Below are positions 1-7,661 of a DNA stretch of 64,000 bases, piece after piece; the stretch's first letter is position 1; every line of letters starts with the position of its first letter. Under the pieces are notes generated by a model. It had not been told where the DNA came from, ran no database searches, and worked only from the letters and a program-made list of their open reading frames with translations. The DNA lies in the NCBI GenBank assembly GCA_963701065.1, contig OY969558.1, positions 620,001-684,000 of the forward strand, read 5' to 3'. This DNA comes from Aquirickettsiella gammari. Its GTDB lineage: Bacteria; Pseudomonadota; Gammaproteobacteria; Diplorickettsiales; Diplorickettsiaceae. The position numbers were made by a program, and so were the translations under genes.

Positions 1-1
1 T

Positions 2-661
2 TCTGCCTCTATTTTGTCCGCTGATATGGGCTATTTAGCCAAAGAATCCGCTTCAGTATTAAAAGCAGGTGCCGATAGTTTACATATTGATGTTATGGAT
101 AATCACTTTGTACCTAATCTAACATTCGGCCCCTTAGTCTGTCATGCTTTACGAAAACATCTCCCTAAAGCCTTTCTCGATGTGCATCTGATGGTAAAAC
201 CGGTTGATGATTTAATTAGTGCCTTTGCAAAAGCCGGGGCAAATCAGATTAGTTTTCATCCTGAAGCCAGTTGTGACATTGCTAAAAATATAAAACAAAT
301 TCATTCCTTAGGTTGTAAAGCAGGCTTAGCGATTAATCCTGAAACCCCATTAACTTGTTTAGGCTCGGTTTGGCAACAGTTAGACTTTATCCTAATAATG
401 TCGGTCCATCCCGGATTTGCTGAACAAACCTTTATCCCTGAAATTTTAAGCAAAATATCAGCGGCTAAACAACTTATTGCAAAGCATAACAGGCCTAACT
501 TACGTTTAGGCGTAGATGGAGGAATTAAAAAAAGTAATATTACCGCGGTAGCGAATGCGGGAGCAGATACTTTTATCCTAGGATCAGGTATCTTTAATAG
601 CGCAGATTATAAGGCCTGTTTAACAGAACTACGATTATCTCTAACCCACAAGGAAAAATAA
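2..661 (+). CDS. rpe: Ribulose-phosphate 3-epimerase (5' end outside window)
   Basis: Rpe interconverts ribulose-5-phosphate and xylulose-5-phosphate in the cytoplasmic pentose phosphate pathway. The reading frame is open from base 2 and begins SASILSADMG, matching the family N-terminus (APSILSADF), so a few codons including the start lie before the window. The TTG at 14 is internal, not the start. Family landmarks are visible: HIDVMDNHFVPN (metal and phosphate site), DVHLMV, a central MSVHPGFAEQ loop and the C-terminal VDGGI phosphate-binding segment. Length is normal for the family. The stop nearly abuts the next gene, so it probably heads a + strand run leading to lptD. Confidence 0.95.
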   Translation, partial: SASILSADMGYLAKESASVLKAGADSLHIDVMDNHFVPNLTFGPLVCHALRKHLPKAFLDVHLMVKPVDDLISAFAKAGANQISFHPEASCDIAKNIKQIHSLGCKAGLAINPETPLTCLGSVWQQLDFILIMSVHPGFAEQTFIPEILSKISAAKQLIAKHNRPNLRLGVDGGIKKSNITAVANAGADTFILGSGIFNSADYKACLTELRLSLTHKEK

Positions 662-662
662 A

Positions 663-1055
663 ATGCGTCTTTTTATCGTATTTTACACCGTGTTTTTTTT
701 ATTAACCGCTTGCGCCACGACAGAAGGCTATCAACGACAAGTCAATAAATGGCAAGGAAAAAATATTAAAACCCTTATTGACAAATGGGGTCAACCTGAT
801 GCTGAAATACCGCTCGAAAATGGAAATAAAATCTATCAATACACGCGAAAAACCCAGTATTCGATCCCCGATCCTAAACGTAGCCCCCTCGTTAATGAGA
901 GTAAAACCCTCTTTTCAGGCTATGGTGAATCTTGGAGTAATGGTCAGGCGATGTCTCGTTATTGTCAAACCTCATTTGAAACGACACCTGATGGTCACAT
1001 TATCTATATAAGCTTTAAAGGTGATAATTGTATTTCGAATAATATTATCTACTAA
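663..1055 (+). CDS. Small putative lipoprotein
   Basis: A 130-residue protein of unknown function. The N-terminus is a short hydrophobic signal ending in a lipobox (LLTAC, Cys about residue 17), so it should be lipidated by Lgt, LspA and Lnt and anchored in an envelope membrane. The mature part contains a segment around residues 30-60 (WQGKNIKTLIDKWGQP) of the kind seen in many small gammaproteobacterial lipoproteins with an SmpA-like fold; that resemblance is only suggestive. There are three cysteines outside the lipobox or near it. The ribosome-binding site AAGGAAAA overlaps the end of rpe, so the two genes are likely co-transcribed. Confidence 0.75.
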   Translation: MRLFIVFYTVFFLLTACATTEGYQRQVNKWQGKNIKTLIDKWGQPDAEIPLENGNKIYQYTRKTQYSIPDPKRSPLVNESKTLFSGYGESWSNGQAMSRYCQTSFETTPDGHIIYISFKGDNCISNNIIY

Positions 1056-1081
1056 TTATTTTTTAAGCCTGCAACTTGTAC

Positions 1082-3649
1082 ATGAACAATATAAAAAAAA
1101 GTAATGTCACCCCTAAAGATTCAGGTTTTTTTACTATTCGAACAACAGCGTGTTTGATTTTTTTGTGTTTTATCTTACCGGTGAATGCCGTCACACCAGA
1201 GTCCACTATGGCAGAAAAGCTCGGTTGGATACCTAGTCGTATAGGCATTTGTAAAGGTGAGTATCAAGACCCTTTACAAGCCTATGCGAAAACATCTTTA
1301 GCTAAGATTAATCAAGCCTTTACCCATATCGATGCCCTGCAATCTAATTTTTCGCTTGAAGGAACCTCTACTTTAAGTGGTCATGTCATCATTACCCAAC
1401 CCGGTCGATGGCTGCAGGCTGATCAAGTCTATTTTTATCGCGATGCAAAAACGGGAAAGATTACCAATATGGATTTGCAGGGTAAAATAAAACTTCGTGA
1501 GCCTAATCTGTTAATAAGCGCGGAAAAAGCACACTTAAATCTAACGGATCAAAGCGGTTATCTCACCGATATTATTTATCGGATTTTATTAAGAAATACC
1601 ACCATATTGATGGGCACCAACGACAGAATGCCTATTAATGCGTGGGGTTCGGCAAGTGCGGTTGAACAAACCGCTCCTGGATTAATTATTTTACATAACA
1701 CCAGCTATTCAACCTGCTCACCCATTAATCCTACTTGGCAGCTTGCTGCTAAAAAAATAGTCTTGGATCGTGATAGCGGCCGAGGAAAAGCCTATAATAC
1801 TCACTTGGATTATCAGGGTGTACCTATTTTATATAGTCCTTACTTAGCCTTTCCCATTGATAACCGACGTGAATCGGGCTTTTTATTTCCTAACATCAAT
1901 ACGTCTTCGCAATCGGGAATCGGAATAGGATTTCCCTATTACTGGAATATAGCACCTAATTATGATTTTCTATTTACGCCAAGCTTTTTAGGCAAACGAG
2001 GGCTACAATTAAACGGTCAATTTCGCTACCTGACACACCAGAGTCAAGGTAAAATAATTGCTAATTATCTCCCCTATGATAGAGCGGCTGCGCAGTTTGC
2101 CAATCAAATTCCTTTACTTTATCCGACAACAAATCCGTTGATTTTCCCACGAAGTGATCGCAACTCATTGACTTGGCAAGAGCAACGTACCTGGTCACCA
2201 CGTTGGACCAGCATGGTTGACTTTAATAGGGTTAGCGATGATTATTATTTGGAAAATTTTAGTCAACCACCGACTATTGCTATCAACCAGCTCGCGCAGC
2301 AAGCCCAACTAAATTATAGCGGTGATATTTGGGATTTCACCACGCGTTTAAATCACTATCAAACCTTACACCCTCTCAATCAAGCACCTGTTAATAACCC
2401 TTATAACAGCCTGCCTGAGATCGATTTAAATAGTAGTACCCAAGATTTTCATGGATTTAAGGTTCAATTAGGCAATCAACTTAATTATTTTCAACGTTTA
2501 AATGATCCCGGTGAGTTAGTTAAACCCCCACAAGCACTACGGATTAACATTTTACCTTCCATCAGTTATCCCATGCTAAGCAGCAGTGCTTACCTGATTC
2601 CGCGCTTACAACTTAGCTTAACCCACTACAACATAGCCAACCAAGTCCCTGGCTTTGAAAGTGATATCCAACGTACGATCCCTTTATTTAGTCTAGACAG
2701 TGGTTTACATTTTGACCGTCAGTTTAACTGGGGAGAGCATCGCTATCAACAAACCTTAGAACCGCGTCTTTTTTATCTGAATGTGCCTTATCGTGATCAA
2801 AGCAATATTCCTGTTTTTGATAGTGCACTTATTCCATTTAGTTATGACAGACTTTTTATGACCAACCGATTTAGTGGCTTTGATCGTATTGGTGATGCCA
2901 ATCAAATTAGCTTTGCTTTAACAACACGACTATTAGATCAACAGACTGGTGATGAAAAGCTAAGCGCGAGTATTGGTGAAATATATTATTTTGAGAACAG
3001 ACGGGTATTGCTATGTAGCCCTTTAGAAAAAGCATTGAGTACCGCCGGAACCTTGTGTGCTAACCCCTTTACGGTGGTAGGTGCAACCTCTCCTACTGAA
3101 AAATTTTCGCCGATTGTAGGTTTACTTAATTACAATGTCAGTTCAAATTGGAGCACTACCGCTGACATCGCCTGGGATCCGAGCAGTCATGATATTATTA
3201 ATGCCGCTGCCAATGTACAGTACCATCCACATCCCAACCAGTTATTCAATATTAACTATGGACGCATTCGTTTTGGTGATATCTTAGCCACTACGCCGCC
3301 GAATAGTCATCAAAATGATTTCAATCGACTTGGCTTTTCTTTCGCATCACCACTTAAGAATCAATGGAGCACTGTAGGGGGTTGGAACTATAATTTCAGT
3401 CATAGTTATTCGCAAAGCTTCTTTTATGGATTACAATATGATAGTTGTTGTTGGGCCTTTCGAATTGTCGCCGGCCGCACTTTTTATGCCTTAAATCAAA
3501 GCAATGGTCCGATATTCAATAACATCGTTTATTTCCAATTCCAACTCAAAGGCTTGAGTACAGTAGGCATCAGTGATATAACCAACTTTTTGAGTAGTAA
3601 CATTCCAGGCTATACTGATAATTTTCAGACTGGCGCAACCCCTTTATAG
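1082..3649 (+). CDS. lptD: LPS-assembly outer-membrane protein LptD
   Basis: LptD forms the outer-membrane beta-barrel that, with LptE, inserts lipopolysaccharide into the outer leaflet. The protein has a signal-like hydrophobic segment near residues 20-38, an OstA/LptA-like periplasmic domain at about 80-230, and a long barrel of alternating aromatic and polar strands to the C-terminus. The disulfide cysteines of the family can be seen: one early Cys (GICKGEY), one in STCSPINP, and the adjacent pair in DSCCWAF near the C-terminus. I prefer the ATG at 1082 over an in-frame TTG at 1076; neither has a strong ribosome-binding site. It is followed by surA 12 bases later, the usual gammaproteobacterial order. 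Confidence 0.95.
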   Translation: MNNIKKSNVTPKDSGFFTIRTTACLIFLCFILPVNAVTPESTMAEKLGWIPSRIGICKGEYQDPLQAYAKTSLAKINQAFTHIDALQSNFSLEGTSTLSGHVIITQPGRWLQADQVYFYRDAKTGKITNMDLQGKIKLREPNLLISAEKAHLNLTDQSGYLTDIIYRILLRNTTILMGTNDRMPINAWGSASAVEQTAPGLIILHNTSYSTCSPINPTWQLAAKKIVLDRDSGRGKAYNTHLDYQGVPILYSPYLAFPIDNRRESGFLFPNINTSSQSGIGIGFPYYWNIAPNYDFLFTPSFLGKRGLQLNGQFRYLTHQSQGKIIANYLPYDRAAAQFANQIPLLYPTTNPLIFPRSDRNSLTWQEQRTWSPRWTSMVDFNRVSDDYYLENFSQPPTIAINQLAQQAQLNYSGDIWDFTTRLNHYQTLHPLNQAPVNNPYNSLPEIDLNSSTQDFHGFKVQLGNQLNYFQRLNDPGELVKPPQALRINILPSISYPMLSSSAYLIPRLQLSLTHYNIANQVPGFESDIQRTIPLFSLDSGLHFDRQFNWGEHRYQQTLEPRLFYLNVPYRDQSNIPVFDSALIPFSYDRLFMTNRFSGFDRIGDANQISFALTTRLLDQQTGDEKLSASIGEIYYFENRRVLLCSPLEKALSTAGTLCANPFTVVGATSPTEKFSPIVGLLNYNVSSNWSTTADIAWDPSSHDIINAAANVQYHPHPNQLFNINYGRIRFGDILATTPPNSHQNDFNRLGFSFASPLKNQWSTVGGWNYNFSHSYSQSFFYGLQYDSCCWAFRIVAGRTFYALNQSNGPIFNNIVYFQFQLKGLSTVGISDITNFLSSNIPGYTDNFQTGATPL

Positions 3650-3661
3650 TAACGAGCGGCT

Positions 3662-4960
3662 ATGGACCTTTTTAAAAAAATTTTTCCACTCATTATCTTA
3701 TTAAGTAACTTATTATCTCCGGCCGTTTTGCAGGCCGCCGAAGCCTTGGATCGTATCGTCGCCGTTGTGAACAATAGTGTCATCACACAACAACAGCTCG
3801 CCGAGCAAATTGAGATGACCCGTCAACAACGACAGGCTGAAAACAAACCTCCACTCGATGCAAGTACTTTACGTAAGCAAGTACTCAATCATATGATTGA
3901 TGATCAATTACAACTACAATTAGCCATTAGTTCCGGTTTAAAAGTTGACGAGGCCGCATTGGATAAAACCATTGTCAGCATTGCCCAACACAATGGGTTT
4001 AGCTTAGAGCAACTACGTGAAAAATTGCAGCAAGATAATGTCGCTTATCTAAAATATCGTGAACAAATCCGTCAACAGCTTCTCATCAACCGCTTACAAC
4101 AGGATGAAGTGGCCACAAAAATTGTCGTCAGTGATCAAGAAACAACCGATATGTTAACGCATATGCCGCCCAAATCATCGGCGCAACAAGAACCCAGTTA
4201 TCACGTTGAAGATTTACTCATCCCTTTTCCCGAGGATCGTTCTGCCACAAGCCTAGCACGTATGAAGCAAACCGCATTATCCTTATTGCAACAAGCAAAA
4301 AATGGAACGACGTTCCAAACATTAATCGAGCAAGCAAATCAAACTAATCCCCCATTAGCTGGTACTGACTTAGGTTGGCGCTCGTTTAATGAATTACCGG
4401 ATGTTTTTCAAACACCGGTAAAAACCTTACAATCGGGTCAGGTAGCAGGCCCTATTCAGGCACAAAATGGTTTTCATCTGATTCGCTTACTAGAAATAAA
4501 AGGCGATACTTCTCCTCACTACGTGGCTGAAACACATACCCGACATATTTTAATTAAAACATCTCCGTTGCTCAGCGATGCGCAAGCAGAACAGCGCCTG
4601 AAAGAAATTCGTGCGGAGATATTACGTGGCGGAAATTTTGTCGAGCTAGCTAAGAAATATTCACAAGACCCCGGTTCCGCTTATAAAGGGGGAGATTTAG
4701 GCTGGACTTTGCCGGGCGTGTTTTACCCTACTTTTGAAACACAAATCAACAAATTAGCTATCAATCAAATTAGTTTACCTTTTCGCACCCAGTTTGGTTG
4801 GCATATTGCGCAAGTGTTAGGTAGAGCGCAGAAATTACAAGCGAAACAAACCCTTTCACGCACACAAGCAAGCCAGTTAGTTTATCAAAAGAAATTTAAG
4901 CAAGCCTTAAAAAATTGGTTGCGACAATTACGCAATCAATCTTATGTGAAAATAATGTAA
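3662..4960 (+). CDS. surA: Periplasmic chaperone and peptidyl-prolyl isomerase SurA
   Basis: SurA chaperones outer-membrane proteins, including LptD, through the periplasm. The protein begins with a signal peptide (cleavage probably after VLQAA), followed by the SurA N-terminal domain starting ALDRIVAVVNNSVIT. Two parvulin-type rotamase domains follow at roughly residues 178-280 and 290-390; the second contains HTRHILIKT and FGWHIAQV, typical of an active parvulin fold. The 432-residue length is normal. pdxA and ksgA, the usual downstream neighbours, are missing here; ksgA is at 14407-15198 instead, and an ankyrin/methyltransferase gene pair follows surA. Confidence 0.95.
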   Translation: MDLFKKIFPLIILLSNLLSPAVLQAAEALDRIVAVVNNSVITQQQLAEQIEMTRQQRQAENKPPLDASTLRKQVLNHMIDDQLQLQLAISSGLKVDEAALDKTIVSIAQHNGFSLEQLREKLQQDNVAYLKYREQIRQQLLINRLQQDEVATKIVVSDQETTDMLTHMPPKSSAQQEPSYHVEDLLIPFPEDRSATSLARMKQTALSLLQQAKNGTTFQTLIEQANQTNPPLAGTDLGWRSFNELPDVFQTPVKTLQSGQVAGPIQAQNGFHLIRLLEIKGDTSPHYVAETHTRHILIKTSPLLSDAQAEQRLKEIRAEILRGGNFVELAKKYSQDPGSAYKGGDLGWTLPGVFYPTFETQINKLAINQISLPFRTQFGWHIAQVLGRAQKLQAKQTLSRTQASQLVYQKKFKQALKNWLRQLRNQSYVKIM

Positions 4961-5144
4961 CTCTCACCCTATAGCAATAAGGTAAAAAAATAAACACTGC
5001 GTAAATTATTTTCAATTTAATAGTAATAAAATTATTATCAGTTCAACGCTGGCTTAGAAGTAAAATTAACAACAAAAGATGGATATGATGGTAAACATAA
5101 TTAATTTATGTTAGCCTCAAAAAGATATCGGAGCAAAATAAGTA

Positions 5145-5257
5145 TCGATTTTAAAAAGAATATCCGCTAAGAATACTCATTTTCAGTGGATCGCGTTTTA
5201 CTCCGGAGAGTGCAGTACATCCATAACACTAATAATTTATAGCATGGAAGGTGAAGT
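5145..5257 (+). repeat. Leader block copy 1, upstream of ankyrin-MTase gene 1
   Basis: About 113 bases directly before the first ankyrin-methyltransferase gene are clearly similar to the 112 bases before the second (6411-6522). Shared pieces include CCGCTAAGA, TCCGGAGAGTGC, CATAACA(C/T)TAATAATTTATAG and the ribosome-binding site GGAAGGTG. The block probably carries promoter and leader and was copied with the gene. The remaining 4961-5144 stretch after surA shows no gene. Confidence 0.7.
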
Positions 5258-6373
5258 ATGCTAAGAACACATTTACGAGATGACGAACTTTTACTACGTC
5301 AAGAAGCTGCAAGAGGAGATTATAAAAAAGTTAAAGCAATTTTAGATAGAAATAAGGAAAGAAACGCAGATTCTTTCAATATAAATAGCTGCAGTTCAAA
5401 TGGAAATACCGCTTTGCATTGGGCCTGTTCTAAGTTCATAGAACAGAAGGTAAAAGGTTCTGAAGAAAAAGAGCACCCTAAGGTAATTGCATTGTTAATC
5501 AAGTGCGGCGCAGATCATAACATAAAGAATAAATCTAGCAAGAAGCCGTTTAACCTCTTAGCGATTAATACACCCGAAAATCATTCACAAACAGGCGCAA
5601 CGGCAGGAGATATTGACATTTTCTCACTAATAAATATTCTATCAAAAGCAAAAATCGAGAAGATGGTATTCCAGTCGGAGAAACTTAGCGGCGAATCACC
5701 ACTGGCAACACGTTTTCATTCAATTATTGATGACTTAAAACTGATGGAATTTTTTCCGTTAGAAGTTGTGAAGAAGCCGGGAGCTTTTACCATTCTAAGT
5801 TTGCCGTGCGGTCTCTCCTCGGAAATAGTACCACTACTCAACTACTTTAAACCTTTCATTCCGAATAAGAGCATTAAATATATTGGCATAGACCAAAATA
5901 GCTCTACAATTGAATATAACAAAGCCAAGTATGAAGCTTATGAAAATGTAAGCTTTATCTGTGCAGATGCTTCTGACCACAAGGCAATAAGGAAGAAGAT
6001 TGTAGCTTCCTCGATTGATATAGGGATAGTACGTAACGTAAATTTTACCAAAAATAAGGATAATTTTTGTATAATAATAAATAAAGTACTTCCAGACTTG
6101 ATCAAACCGGGTTGTCCACTGTTAATGACGTTTCAAAAGAGAGAAGAGCTCAATAAATGTAATGAGGAGACCGAGCTTTCTTCTAATTTTGGAAAATTAG
6201 CGCGGGGTAAAAATTATTATGAGTCGGATGAGGCATCCTATATTTCTGCCGAACGCATTGAAAATATTACGCTGACGCTTGATCCTGATAGGTATGGCAT
6301 TATCTTAAATTCATCTAAAACGAATGCGGTTCAAGATCAATTGAGTCATGGATTACAAAGATTAGGGATGTGA
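5258..6373 (+). CDS. Ankyrin-repeat protein with methyltransferase-like domain, copy 1
   Basis: A 371-residue protein combining an N-terminal ankyrin region with a Rossmann-like domain. Residues 1-35 look like an ankyrin helix pair, a canonical repeat with NGNTALHWAC lies at about 48-57, and a second ends in LLIKCGADHNIKNK near 80-93. From about residue 168 a class I methyltransferase pattern appears: TILSLPCGLSSEI (motif I region), KYIGIDQNSSTIEYN (acidic residue after the second strand), then SFICADAS, and a later PLLMTF strand. Motif I is degenerate (CGLS rather than GxGxG), so activity and substrate are unknown. A strong ribosome-binding site, GGAAGGTG, precedes the ATG. No signal peptide or membrane segment is visible. 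The ankyrin content in this genome context suggests a host-directed effector, as an inference only. Confidence 0.8.
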   Translation: MLRTHLRDDELLLRQEAARGDYKKVKAILDRNKERNADSFNINSCSSNGNTALHWACSKFIEQKVKGSEEKEHPKVIALLIKCGADHNIKNKSSKKPFNLLAINTPENHSQTGATAGDIDIFSLINILSKAKIEKMVFQSEKLSGESPLATRFHSIIDDLKLMEFFPLEVVKKPGAFTILSLPCGLSSEIVPLLNYFKPFIPNKSIKYIGIDQNSSTIEYNKAKYEAYENVSFICADASDHKAIRKKIVASSIDIGIVRNVNFTKNKDNFCIIINKVLPDLIKPGCPLLMTFQKREELNKCNEETELSSNFGKLARGKNYYESDEASYISAERIENITLTLDPDRYGIILNSSKTNAVQDQLSHGLQRLGM

Positions 6374-6410
6374 AGTTACTTTATTTTTTATTTGGGTCAA
6401 CCAAAGAAGA

Positions 6411-6522
6411 TAGATTTTAAAAGAATAGCCGCTAAGAGCACGTATTTTTGGTGAATCGTGCTTTGGTCCGGAGAGTGCGGTGCATGCATAACATTAATAA
6501 TTTATAGTACGGAAGGTGCAGT
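6411..6522 (+). repeat. Leader block copy 2, upstream of ankyrin-MTase gene 2
   Basis: Second copy of the block at 5145-5257, lying between the stop of the first ankyrin-methyltransferase gene and the start of the second. It keeps the order TTTTAAAA, CCGCTAAGA, TCCGGAGAGTGC, TAATAATTTATAG and GGAAGGTG before the ATG. Conservation outside coding sequence suggests each gene has its own promoter rather than forming an operon. Confidence 0.7.
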
Positions 6523-7620
6523 ATGCTAGAAACAAATTTACAAGATGAGGAACTTTTGCTACGTAAAGAAGCTGCAAAAGGAAATTATAAAAAAGTTAAA
6601 GAAATTTTAGAAAGAAATAAGGGTGCGGATTCTTTTGACGTAAATGGCGGCAGTTCAAATGGAAATACCGCTTTGCATTGGGCCTGTGCTAAGGTCATGG
6701 AAACAAAACAGGGACTATCTGAAAGATATGCTAAAACAATTCGATTGTTAGTCCAATATGGTGCTGATCACCTTATAGAAAATAAATCTGGACAAAAACC
6801 GCGTGACTTTTTTCCAGATGGCGGTGGATTTAGAAATTCTTCACACACAAGCAGACAGCTAAAAAGTTCTGGTTATTTAGCATTAATAAATGCTCTATTA
6901 GAAATAGAATGTATAAAAATTACATCTCCAGAAGAACGTGAATGCGAATTGAAAATAGAGACCTCTTTTTATTTGATTCTAGATGAATTAAAACCGATTG
7001 ATTTTTTTTCATCAGAAAACAAGCAGCAAGATACTTTTACCGTTTTAAGTTTAGCCTGCGGTCTCTCTATGGAAATACTACCACTGATCATGTACTTCCA
7101 ATATCAAAATAAGAAAGTCAAATATATTGGCGTAGATATTAATAGCGACATTATAGAAGACAACAAAGCCAGGTACAATGCTTACGAAAATGTAAACTTC
7201 ATCTGTGCAGACGCGTCTAACCCCGATGAAATAAACACTATCGTAGCCTCTTCCTCTATTGAGATGGGAATAATACGTAATGGAGATTTTACTGAAAGCA
7301 ACGGTAGAAAGGATATATTTTGTAAAATGGTAGATCAAATATTGCCTCGCTTGCTCAAACCTGACGCTCCTTTGTTAATGACATTTCAAACAGAACATGA
7401 GTTAAATATATGCAGTAAAGAAACTCAGCTCTTTCTTAATTTTAAAAAATTTAAAGGTGATAATTTGTGTGATATGGGAGAGTTATGCCCAGTTCCTATT
7501 CAGCGTGGAAATGATACGATTATCACTTATTCTGACCGGTATAGTTTTATTTTAAACGCAGATAAAACGAATGCGGTTCAAGATCAATTGAGTCATGGAT
7601 TACAAAGATTACGTATGTAA
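6523..7620 (+). CDS. Ankyrin-repeat protein with methyltransferase-like domain, copy 2
   Basis: A 365-residue paralogue of the preceding gene, colinear over its whole length. It has the same N-terminus (RKEAAKGNYKKVKEIL), the same ankyrin core NGNTALHWAC, a second repeat ending YGADHLIENKSGQKP, and the same Rossmann-like half: VLSLACGLSMEILPL, KYIGVDINSDIIEDN, NFICADAS, APLLMTF. The C-terminus QDQLSHGLQRLRM is nearly identical to copy 1 although the bodies have diverged widely. Start-to-start distance is 1265 bases. Short similarity also extends past the stop, so the duplicated unit included leader, gene and a little downstream sequence. Conservation of all methyltransferase landmarks in both copies argues that the fold is functional. 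Substrate unknown. Confidence 0.8.
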   Translation: MLETNLQDEELLLRKEAAKGNYKKVKEILERNKGADSFDVNGGSSNGNTALHWACAKVMETKQGLSERYAKTIRLLVQYGADHLIENKSGQKPRDFFPDGGGFRNSSHTSRQLKSSGYLALINALLEIECIKITSPEERECELKIETSFYLILDELKPIDFFSSENKQQDTFTVLSLACGLSMEILPLIMYFQYQNKKVKYIGVDINSDIIEDNKARYNAYENVNFICADASNPDEINTIVASSSIEMGIIRNGDFTESNGRKDIFCKMVDQILPRLLKPDAPLLMTFQTEHELNICSKETQLFLNFKKFKGDNLCDMGELCPVPIQRGNDTIITYSDRYSFILNADKTNAVQDQLSHGLQRLRM

Positions 7621-7661
7621 AGTTGCTTTATTGCTTATTTGGGGACGTCAAAAAAAGATAC

